Of a stretch of DNA of 5,876 nt, positions 1 to 5,876 are shown piece after piece. Position 1 is the stretch's first letter. Every line of letters starts with the position of its first letter. The stretch comes from Pseudomonadota bacterium (GTDB lineage: Bacteria > Pseudomonadota > Gammaproteobacteria > Pseudomonadales > Oceanobacteraceae): positions 1 to 5,876 of the forward strand of contig JAEWQT010000169.1 in assembly GCA_023399105.1 (NCBI GenBank), in the 5' to 3' direction. Under the pieces are notes generated by a model. It was given only the letters and a program-made list of their open reading frames with translations, ran no database searches and was not told the DNA's origin. The translations under genes were made by a program, and so were the position numbers.

Positions 1-671
1 GCGGGCTGGTCTTTCGGGCCGCCCAATACCCAAATCTGAAACCCTTTTGCAGCCAGGGCTTCGGCCAATTGGCGGAAGTTGGCCAGCGGCCATTGTTTGG
101 CCGGGCCGTATTCGGCGCCGGGCATTAGCGCTACGGCGGGTTTGTCGGCGGCCAGCGCCAGCTGTTGTATGACGCGCTGTAAATTAGCGGCGTCGGCTTG
201 CAACCCGGGGTTTTCCAGGGTCATCGCTTCAATGGCTTCCTGCGGTTCCAGCCCCAGTGCCACAAAGCGTTTTACGGTTTGGTTCAGGCGTTTTTTTTCG
301 AGCTTACGGCGGTCGTTCAGCAGGCCGTAGCGCTGTTCGCCCAGAAAGCCGGTGCGCAGCGGAATATTGGCGAAGAAGGGAACCAGGGCCGATTTCCACG
401 AACGCGGCAGCACAATGGCGCGGGTGTAGCCTTCGCCACGCAGGGACACGCCCAGCCGGTAACGTTCTTTAATGCCGAATACGCCATGACCCAGGCTCAG
501 GACGATACCTTGTCGCACTTCGGGCATGCGTTCCAGTATGGGTAATGACCAGGCCGGGGCGAGTACGTCGATGGTACAGCCGGGGTGGCGTTGGCGTAAT
601 AATTTGAACAGTGATTGGGCCATCACCATATCACCGACCCAGGAAGGGCCGACTACCAGAATTTTTTCCAC
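1..671 (-). CDS. waaF: WaaF (RfaF) lipopolysaccharide heptosyltransferase II, N-terminal 223 codons, cut by the window edge
   Basis: WaaF is a GT9-family glycosyltransferase at the cytoplasmic face of the inner membrane. It adds the second L-glycero-D-manno-heptose, from ADP-heptose, to the LPS inner core. The translation starts VEKILVVGPSWVGDM, the family's N-terminal signature with the conserved Asp at residue 14. It continues with KSALVPFFANIP (93-104) and GEQRYGLLND (111-120), which match E. coli WaaF closely as I recall it, and the donor-domain motif MPGAEYGPAKQWP (183-195). The start is GTG at 671. An in-frame TAA at 692-690 with no ATG between leaves little choice, and GGAG lies 5 bases upstream. 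The usual length is about 350 residues, so roughly the last third lies beyond the left edge; no stop is seen. The gene lies 81 bases after chpC on the same strand. WaaC is a related alternative, but these motifs are WaaF-like. Confidence 0.94.
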   Translation of the reverse strand, partial: MEKILVVGPSWVGDMVMAQSLFKLLRQRHPGCTIDVLAPAWSLPILERMPEVRQGIVLSLGHGVFGIKERYRLGVSLRGEGYTRAIVLPRSWKSALVPFFANIPLRTGFLGEQRYGLLNDRRKLEKKRLNQTVKRFVALGLEPQEAIEAMTLENPGLQADAANLQRVIQQLALAADKPAVALMPGAEYGPAKQWPLANFRQLAEALAAKGFQIWVLGGPKDQP

Positions 672-676
672 GCTGT

Positions 677-680
677 CTCC
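677..680 (-). promoter_or_regulatory. Ribosome binding site of waaF
   Basis: On the minus strand GGAG sits 5 bases before the GTG at 671. It supports the GTG as the true start, since the reading frame closes upstream at a TAA (692-690) without offering an ATG. Confidence 0.7.
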
Positions 681-711
681 GGTGCGTCCTTAGCAGGTCT
701 GTCAGTCAATG

Positions 712-733
712 AAACCGCTGGCTAAAGCAGTTT
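712..733 (-). other. Short weak hairpin between chpC and waaF
   Basis: In the transcript, AAACUGC (733-727) can pair with GCGGUUU (718-712). This gives a 7-pair stem with one G-U pair and an 8-base loop. No U-run follows, so it does not look like an intrinsic terminator. It may be chance or a minor mRNA-processing element. I see no convincing sigma-70 promoter in the rest of 672-752: a TTGACT occurs on the minus strand, but with no -10 box at proper spacing. Read-through from chpC into waaF therefore seems possible. Confidence 0.25.
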
Positions 734-752
734 GTGAGCATTCCCGGCGGGT

Positions 753-1232
753 TTACTGATATTGCAGCAACGCTTCTTCTACTTTATCCAGGTCCGGGAT
801 CATGGCCGGATCCTGTCCCAGCGTTACAGCGCGGGCATCGTAACCGCCCATGTGCATGGCGTCCACTTCCTGAATATCTTTTTCGTGGATGTGTACCAGC
901 TTGGGAATACCCTGGATCAGCAACGCATAGAAAGGCATTTTTTTGTGGTCGCCCACGCCGTTAATAATGGCAAAACGGGCATTGGGGTTAGGCGCCGGAG
1001 CATTCTGACGGTTCAGCATTTCATAGCACACCACCGGTACGGTTACGCCGCGCCAGTCAATCCGACCCAGAATCCAGTCAACGCTGGAGGCGGTGGTGAG
1101 CAGGTGCGAGAACGGAATAATTTCCGCCACGGATACGTTGGGCAGCAACAGTTGTTTGTCTTTCAGCGGAATCAGCAGGCAGTCGACCTGATCCGGAGCG
1201 GCGGCCGAGGTTTTAGTGAGCGATTGGTTCAT
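753..1232 (-). CDS. chpC: ChpC-type CheW-like chemosensory adaptor, 159 aa
   Basis: This is a small cytoplasmic protein made of a single CheW-like SH3-type domain. CheW domains bridge chemoreceptors to the histidine kinase; in the Pil-Chp system ChpC is an accessory adaptor that may bring in extra receptors. The fold is suggested by the alternating hydrophobic strands CLLIPLKDKQLLLPN (18-32) and by VDWILGRIDWRGVTVPVVCYE (51-71), which holds the typical G-x-(I/W)-xWRG-x-x-VPV turn. A polar N-terminus of about 15 residues precedes the domain, and the C-terminal tail (about 125-159) is rich in acidic residues. Its length is near that of the Pseudomonas protein (about 170 residues). The ATG at 1232 lies inside the end of chpB with a 20-base overlap. 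The ribosome site is weak (TGGA about 9 bases upstream), so coupling to chpB translation is likely. Identification rests on the domain plus its position after chpB; another CheW paralogue name is the main alternative. Confidence 0.92.
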   Translation of the reverse strand: MNQSLTKTSAAAPDQVDCLLIPLKDKQLLLPNVSVAEIIPFSHLLTTASSVDWILGRIDWRGVTVPVVCYEMLNRQNAPAPNPNARFAIINGVGDHKKMPFYALLIQGIPKLVHIHEKDIQEVDAMHMGGYDARAVTLGQDPAMIPDLDKVEEALLQYQ

Positions 1233-2244
1233 GGCTTTGTATCCAGCTGTGTTTAACGCGGTTTACCAGCTGCAAGGCCAGCTGATAGGGATCGCCGATG
1301 TAATTAACGCGCCGGGTGGCAATGGCGCTTTCCGGCATGGAAGAGTTACCACAGGTTGCCGGGGTCTGCACCCATACCGGCACATCGGGGTCGGCCAGGG
1401 TGGTCAGCGCTTCGGCGCCGTCATTGCCCATGCCACTGAACAAAATGTATCCGGCTTTGTGGCCGTAACTGCGGCTGATGTTCAGTATTACCTGATCAAT
1501 AGAAGGGCCATAGGGGCCGGGCCAGTCAGTGCCCAGGCTTTTGGGTAAGCCCTGGGCATCGAAAAGGAATTCGTGCTGAATGGGTGCCACCAGCACTTCG
1601 CCGCAGCGCAGCGGTTCACCTTCACGGAAGTTTTTCAGGCTGTAAGCGGCATGCCGGCCAATGGTTTTGCACAGGCTTTCTTCAAAGCGCGGGTCAATGT
1701 GCTGGGCATACACAAAAGCCACCGGCAGACCGGCGGGCAAGGCATCGAGAAAGGCTTTAACCGCCTCCGGCCCGCCCAGCGAAGCACCCAGCACCCAAAC
1801 GCAACTGGCCACCTGTTGGCTGAAGTCTTTGCCAACCAATGAGGTGGGTAACGGAATACGCGGATTTTGCTGCCCCGGCAACTGTTCCAGCGCCTGGGCG
1901 TTGGCGGCCAACAACGGCGTTACCTGAGTCAGCTCCAGCAGTTTGCTGTAGAGCTTTTTTTCCCATTTCGGAAAGGTGGGGCAATTTTTTTGCGGGGCCT
2001 GTTCCAGCCCGATCAGCACCGGAATATCGCCATCCAGCAGATTATCCAGCCAGTGCAGGTTTTCATCGTCTTCGTGGCGGATATCCACCACCCAAGCGTC
2101 CAGATCCAGCTCGCGGTCCAGTTCTGGCAGACGCTCGGGGTCGGTGCTCAGCACCACGTCAAAACCAAAGTGCACTAAGGCGGTTTTGAGCAGGTGCTGC
2201 TGCAGCCGGTCGTCGGCCAGTATCCCGACCCGGGGCAGCGCCAT
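1213..2244 (-). CDS. chpB: ChpB-type chemoreceptor methylesterase (CheB family), 343 aa
   Basis: ChpB is a protein-glutamate methylesterase that removes methyl groups from the receptor (PilJ type in Pil-Chp systems) to reset sensitivity. The C-terminal catalytic domain (about 147-335) is intact. The nucleophile Ser155 lies in GASLGG, His182 in YAQHIDP and Asp275 in GMGNDGA, with spacings close to those of the S/H/D triad in enteric CheB. The late TCGNSSMPESAI segment (297-308) is where CheB usually has a TCxVxGMP-like motif. The N-terminal ~110 residues resemble a worn receiver: Asp11-Asp12 and Asp54 (AWVVDI) are in place, but the switch Thr/Ser is replaced (VLIGLE, 76-81) and no Lys-Pro motif follows. 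A linker with LPGQQNP (122-128) joins the parts. The ATG at 2244 is one base after the chpA stop, with GGGGAG 7 bases upstream. The 3' end overlaps chpC. Confidence 0.96.
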   Translation of the reverse strand: MALPRVGILADDRLQQHLLKTALVHFGFDVVLSTDPERLPELDRELDLDAWVVDIRHEDDENLHWLDNLLDGDIPVLIGLEQAPQKNCPTFPKWEKKLYSKLLELTQVTPLLAANAQALEQLPGQQNPRIPLPTSLVGKDFSQQVASCVWVLGASLGGPEAVKAFLDALPAGLPVAFVYAQHIDPRFEESLCKTIGRHAAYSLKNFREGEPLRCGEVLVAPIQHEFLFDAQGLPKSLGTDWPGPYGPSIDQVILNISRSYGHKAGYILFSGMGNDGAEALTTLADPDVPVWVQTPATCGNSSMPESAIATRRVNYIGDPYQLALQLVNRVKHSWIQSHEPIAH

Positions 2245-2245
2245 A

Positions 2246-5200
2246 TCAGTGCTCCCCGAGTCCCAGCAGGCGGTTCATGGTGCCCAGCAGAATGTCTTCC
2301 TGGAACGGCTTGCCCAGGTATTCGTTCACGCCAATCGACATCGCCCGCTCGCGGTGTTTATCACCGGTACGCGAGGTGATCATGATGATCGGAATATCTT
2401 TTAAGCGTGAATCGTGCCGCACCAGTGAGGCCACCTCGAAACCGTCCATGCGCGGCATTTCAATGTCCAGCAGCATCAGGTCGGGTTTGTGGTCTTGCAG
2501 GGTGGCCATGGCATCCACGCCGTCTTTGGCGGTGAAGACTTCCATGCCGTTGCGTTCCAGCAGGCGCGTGGTTACCTTGCGCACGGTTACCGAGTCGTCC
2601 ACCACCAGAATGCGCGGCAAACGGCGTTCCAGTTCGTGGCGGCGTTCGGCTTCCTGATGATCCAGCAGTTTGGCCTGCTGGTATTCCAGGCTGGACTGGG
2701 TACGGATCATGGCCGGCAGGTCGAGAATGATGACCACCGAACCGTCACCCAGAATGGTACCGCCAGACACACCCATCACACCGGCGAATTGCGGGCCGAG
2801 GGTTTTTACCACAATTTCCCGCGAGCCCAGCAGGCTGTCGACCTGCAGCGCAAAGGGTGTGGTTCCCCGCACCAGCAACACAGGTAACGGCATGGTCTGG
2901 GCGCTGAACTTGGGCGAGGCTTCGTTTTCCAGCATCACGCCCAGGTATTCAATGCGATAATCGGTGCCCGCGTAATGGTACTTACGATCGGCCTGCGGTT
3001 GTTCATACAGGGCCTGCATCTGATTAACCGGCACCCGCACAATACCCTGAATGTTATTCAGCGGTACGGCGTACAGGTCATCCCCCACTTTCACCATCAG
3101 CGCGCGGTTCACCGATACGGTGAACGGCAGACGCACGATAAAGCGGGTACCGATGCCGGCCTCGGACTGAATCTCGACCGAGCCGCCCATCTGTTTGATT
3201 TCACTGGCCACCACGTCCATACCAACGCCACGACCGGAAATCTGGGTAATGGCTTCGGCAGTAGAGAAGCCAGCCTGCAGAATAAACTGCATCACTTCCT
3301 GATCGCTGAGATCATTCTCAGTACTCAGCAGGCCGCGTTCCAGGGCTTTTTTGCGCACTGCCGCCAGGTTAATACCGCGACCGTCGTCGGTCATGGTGAT
3401 CAGTACATCGCCACCGTCACGGCTGATTTCCAGGTCAATGTTGCCCACCTCCGGCTTACCGGCGCTGGCACGCTGCTCACGGGTTTCAATACCGTGGTCC
3501 ACCGCGTTACGCACCATGTGCTCAAGCGGGGAAATCATGCGCTCCAGAATGGTGCGGTCCATTTCACCGTCGGCGTTGTAGACGCGCAGTTCCACCTGTT
3601 TATCCAGCTCCAGACTGACCTGCCGCACAATACGGCGCAGGCGCGGCACCAGCCGCTGGAACGGTACCATGCGGGTTTTCATCAACCCTTCCTGCAGCTC
3701 CGTGTTCACACGACTTTGCTGCAGCAGCAGGGTTTCTGCGTCACGGGTTTTGTGGCTGAGGGTTTCTTTCAGATCGAGCAAGTCGGAAGCCGACTCCACC
3801 AGCGCGCGCGACAGCTGCTGAATGGTGGAGTAGCGGTCCATTTCCAGCGGGTCGAAATCTTCGTATTCCGGGCCATGGCGCTCCTGACGGAACAGTACCT
3901 GAGCTTCAGTTTCCATATCCAGACGGCGCAGCTGGTCGCGCAGACGATCCAGCGTCATGTCCATTTCGTCGAGGGTGTGGGCGAAGTCAGTCACCTGCTG
4001 TTCCAGACGGCCACGACCAATCGAGGTCTCACCCGCCAGGTTAACCAGGCTGTCGAGCAGGTCGGCAGAAACTTTTACCAGTTCCTGCGGTGCTTTGTTG
4101 CGCGCCTGCTGTTGTACTTTTTGCTGCGCTTGCGGCTGCGGTTGCTGAGGTTTGGCTGCAACCGGGGCCGGGCTTGCGGCCTCAGCAGCCGGACGCAAGG
4201 GCACCACATTGGTGCCGGCAACAGGATTTTCCTGTGCCTGCTCTTGCGGTTCTTCAACCTCAGCCGGGGCTGACGGCATATCGGCCGGCGCCTGGGGCAC
4301 CAGCGTCAGCGAGGCTTCACCCAGCATCACCAGACCATCGCCCTGCAGCGCGGCACCTACCTGATCCACCAGCTGCATTAATTCATCCTGACGCTGGTAA
4401 GCAGCCTGGAAGAAAGCAGCATCACGGGGAATCTGCCCTTGCTGGGCACGCACAATATTGGTTTCAAAATCGTGGGCCAGATCGCCGATGCGGCTGAGTC
4501 CGGCCAGACGTGCACCGCCCTTCAGGGTGTGCAATACGCGCTGTGCTTCTTCGGGGCCGGCGCGGTCATCCGGTTCCTGTTCCCAGTCATGCAGGGCACG
4601 ATCCAGTGCTTCCTGCAGTTCATTGGCTTCTTCGAGGAAAATTTCCAGAATTTCACGATCGGATTCATCCAGTGTTTCCGTGTGAATACTTTCTGCGGCA
4701 GCCGCTACCGGATCGTTGCTGCTTTCGTTATCCACATATTCCGGTACTTCGGCATAGGCCTGGCCGCGCAGAAAACCACGGATTTCGGCCATTATAGCGG
4801 TAGCCGGTTCCGGTATCTTAGCCGCACGTACCGCATCCAGCTGTGTTCCCAGTTCATCATGGGCACGGTCGAGCAATTCAAACAGGGCCTGGTCCGCACC
4901 TAAGCGACCGTCACTGACGTTTTCGTACAGAGTTTCCAGCTCGTGACACAGGTCGGCCACGGCGGCAATTTCCGCCATGCGCGCACCACCCTTTAAGGTG
5001 TGCAGCTCGCGCTGCAGCTGAGCGACCTGCAATAAGTCGCCCGGATTATCGCGCCAGTGCAGTAAGGCGGTTTCGACCGACTCGCCGATTTCCTGAGCTT
5101 CTTCGAGGAAAATTTCCAGAATTTCGTCGTCAATACCGTCATCGGCGTCGGCGGCATTCTGCGGCTGACTCAGCGGTGCATCGTCTTGTGCGTCGACAAC

Positions 5201-5876
5201 CAGCGGCTCGGCATCCACCGTTTCCAGAACATCTTCGGATTCAGACTCCGCGCCCTCTTCCAGCAGAGGCTCAGCGATATCTTCAAAGCCGGTCGCAGCG
5301 CTGTCTTCCAGCAGCCAATCGGGTACCGATTCCGGCTCGGCGCTCAGTTCAATGCTGTTTTCGCTATCCCAGCCATCCGCGTTGGGCAGTTCAGTGTCGT
5401 CGGCCGGCTCTTCCGCCGTGGCAATAAAATCGCTGAAATCAATCTCTTCACCATCGGCGTCGGCACTGAAAACCCCGGCAGTTGTCGCCATAGCGGACGT
5501 GTCGACAAATTCCCAGGTACGGATTCGTTCCAGCAGGGCTTCCGGACGACGGGTTTCCTGACCCGCTGCCAGACAATCCATCAGCGTCAGCATTTCTTCG
5601 TGAGCATCGGAAGCCAGTGCCAGCAGGCCTTCTTCCGGATGCGCCCGTTCTTGCTCAATGCGCTGATACAGTTCATTTAATACATCGGCCAGCACCTGAA
5701 TGTGCGGCACTTCGGCTTCAGCAGCACCTGCCGCCACATCCTGCAGATCGTGACGCAACCCGGCCAGTACCGCCGGGTCTTGCTGTTGTTGCCATTGTTG
5801 CAGCAGCTCGTCGGCATCGAGCAGAGAATCCATGCCTTGCGCCATGAAACGGGAAATGGCCTGCGGATTGGGGCCA
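2246..5876 (-). CDS. chpA: ChpA-type hybrid chemosensory histidine kinase, C-terminal ~1,209 codons, 5' end outside the window
   Basis: ChpA is the CheA-type kinase of the Pil-Chp system controlling type IV pili. The frame is open to the right edge (ten codons, GPNPQAISRF, precede the first Met at 5845), so that Met is internal; Pseudomonas ChpA is about 2,470 residues. Counting from that Met: an HPt-like domain lacking its His (1-92, Gln35 in its place); an acidic linker (127-240); HPt with His282 (LHTLKGGAR); HPt with His439 (same motif); a Pro/Gln/Ala-rich linker (517-587) with no obvious P2 docking domain; dimerisation domain (588-765); ATPase with N-box EHMVRNAVDHGIE (775-787), DDGRGI (820-825), GRGVGMDVV (871-879) and GIGTRF (897-902); CheW-like domain (908-1048); receiver (1077-1197) with Asp1083-Asp1084, acceptor Asp1127, Thr1157 and Lys1179. 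The catalytic and receiver residues all look intact. TGA at 2248-2246 is followed at once by chpB. Confidence 0.97.
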   Translation of the reverse strand, partial: GPNPQAISRFMAQGMDSLLDADELLQQWQQQQDPAVLAGLRHDLQDVAAGAAEAEVPHIQVLADVLNELYQRIEQERAHPEEGLLALASDAHEEMLTLMDCLAAGQETRRPEALLERIRTWEFVDTSAMATTAGVFSADADGEEIDFSDFIATAEEPADDTELPNADGWDSENSIELSAEPESVPDWLLEDSAATGFEDIAEPLLEEGAESESEDVLETVDAEPLVVDAQDDAPLSQPQNAADADDGIDDEILEIFLEEAQEIGESVETALLHWRDNPGDLLQVAQLQRELHTLKGGARMAEIAAVADLCHELETLYENVSDGRLGADQALFELLDRAHDELGTQLDAVRAAKIPEPATAIMAEIRGFLRGQAYAEVPEYVDNESSNDPVAAAAESIHTETLDESDREILEIFLEEANELQEALDRALHDWEQEPDDRAGPEEAQRVLHTLKGGARLAGLSRIGDLAHDFETNIVRAQQGQIPRDAAFFQAAYQRQDELMQLVDQVGAALQGDGLVMLGEASLTLVPQAPADMPSAPAEVEEPQEQAQENPVAGTNVVPLRPAAEAASPAPVAAKPQQPQPQAQQKVQQQARNKAPQELVKVSADLLDSLVNLAGETSIGRGRLEQQVTDFAHTLDEMDMTLDRLRDQLRRLDMETEAQVLFRQERHGPEYEDFDPLEMDRYSTIQQLSRALVESASDLLDLKETLSHKTRDAETLLLQQSRVNTELQEGLMKTRMVPFQRLVPRLRRIVRQVSLELDKQVELRVYNADGEMDRTILERMISPLEHMVRNAVDHGIETREQRASAGKPEVGNIDLEISRDGGDVLITMTDDGRGINLAAVRKKALERGLLSTENDLSDQEVMQFILQAGFSTAEAITQISGRGVGMDVVASEIKQMGGSVEIQSEAGIGTRFIVRLPFTVSVNRALMVKVGDDLYAVPLNNIQGIVRVPVNQMQALYEQPQADRKYHYAGTDYRIEYLGVMLENEASPKFSAQTMPLPVLLVRGTTPFALQVDSLLGSREIVVKTLGPQFAGVMGVSGGTILGDGSVVIILDLPAMIRTQSSLEYQQAKLLDHQEAERRHELERRLPRILVVDDSVTVRKVTTRLLERNGMEVFTAKDGVDAMATLQDHKPDLMLLDIEMPRMDGFEVASLVRHDSRLKDIPIIMITSRTGDKHRERAMSIGVNEYLGKPFQEDILLGTMNRLLGLGEH
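2252..2257 (-). promoter_or_regulatory. Ribosome binding site of chpB inside the end of chpA
   Basis: GGGGAG on the minus strand ends 7 bases before the chpB ATG and lies within the last codons of chpA. The junction reads TGA-T-ATG, a classic stop-restart arrangement, so ChpB is probably made at a level tied to ChpA. Confidence 0.75.
4358..4654 (-). repeat. HPt repeat unit 2 of chpA (His439), nearest the kinase core
   Basis: This encodes EILEIFLEEANELQEAL, then AQRVLHTLKGGARLAGLS and the closing helices. It is the counterpart of unit 1 at a 157-codon period. The phospho-acceptor His439 and the following Lys-Gly-Gly are conserved. It is the HPt domain closest to the dimerisation and ATPase domains. 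Confidence 0.85.
4626..4654 (-). repeat. 29-base direct repeat, copy 2
   Basis: This is the exact partner of 5097-5125, 471 bases away and in the same reading frame. It encodes residues 398-407 of the visible ChpA. The two copies are potential substrates for recombination that would remove or add one HPt unit in frame. Confidence 0.95.
4829..5125 (-). repeat. HPt repeat unit 1 of chpA (His282)
   Basis: This encodes EILEIFLEEA, then LQRELHTLKGGARMAEIA and a further pair of helices ending near VRAAK, a four-helix histidine phosphotransfer domain. It aligns without gaps to unit 2 at a constant offset of 471 bases (157 codons), both at the first helix and at the phospho-His motif. It should carry phosphate between the kinase domain and receivers. 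Confidence 0.85.
5097..5125 (-). repeat. 29-base direct repeat, copy 1
   Basis: These 29 bases are identical to 4626-4654. They encode the first HPt helix start EILEIFLEEA (residues 241-250), and no synonymous position differs between the copies. The flanking bases on both sides do differ. Confidence 0.95.

Noticed and set aside
1..545. Overlapping plus-strand open frames in the first 545 bases
   Set aside because: They are shadows of waaF, which runs on the minus strand and is incomplete because it leaves the window.
672..700. Possible terminator or promoter just upstream of waaF
   Set aside because: There is no GC-rich stem followed by a U-run, and the TTGACT on the minus strand near 704-709 has no -10 hexamer at 16-18 bases.
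762..1256. Plus-strand open frame of 164 codons covering chpC
   Set aside because: It is antisense to a recognisable CheW-like gene, and its translation has no family resemblance or supporting ribosome site that I can see.
2975..4273. Long open frame on the plus strand (432 codons) opposite the ChpA kinase core
   Set aside because: It lies wholly antisense to well-conserved CheA domains with intact motifs. Its His/Gln/Arg-rich translation has no recognisable domain and fits a complementary-strand artefact of biased codon use.
1..5876. A new defence, mobile or biosynthetic system
   Set aside because: Every long stretch is accounted for by chpA, chpB, chpC and waaF. There are no transposase, integrase, CRISPR, toxin-antitoxin or nuclease motifs, and no inverted-repeat ends were seen.

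Overview
The window carries four genes, all on the minus strand, packed almost without gaps. In transcription order (right to left) they are the C-terminal half of a ChpA-type hybrid chemosensory kinase (2246-5876, entering from beyond the right edge), the ChpB-type methylesterase (1213-2244), the ChpC-type CheW-like adaptor (753-1232), and the first 223 codons of the LPS inner-core heptosyltransferase WaaF (1-671, leaving through the left edge). There are no RNA genes, mobile elements, CRISPR arrays or gene-free stretches over 300 bases. The only intergenic space of note is 81 bases between chpC and waaF.

The organism is most likely a gammaproteobacterium. The Chp/Pil-Chp chemosensory system, with a giant multi-HPt ChpA followed by chpB and chpC, is typical of type IV pilus-bearing gammaproteobacteria such as Pseudomonas and relatives, and WaaF shows a Gram-negative outer membrane with heptose-containing LPS. 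Base composition looks moderately GC-rich, in the mid to upper fifties by eye. An aquatic lineage such as the Cellvibrionales is plausible, but that is a guess.

How the genes work together: ChpA is expected to autophosphorylate its HPt histidines in response to a PilJ-type receptor and to pass phosphate to PilG/PilH-type regulators and to its own receiver, controlling pilus extension and retraction (twitching). ChpB would demethylate the receptor and ChpC would couple inputs to the kinase. The receptor, methyltransferase and stand-alone regulators are not in the window and would be expected upstream of chpA, beyond the right edge. The chpA-chpB junction (TGA-T-ATG) and the 20-base chpB/chpC overlap point to one translationally coupled transcript, and waaF may be read from the same transcript.

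The region is a recognisable, largely known system and I see no previously undescribed one. The points most worth a second look are a histidine-less HPt-like domain at the right edge of ChpA, a 157-codon HPt duplication containing a 29-base exact repeat, the eroded receiver-like domain of ChpB, and the chp-waaF linkage.
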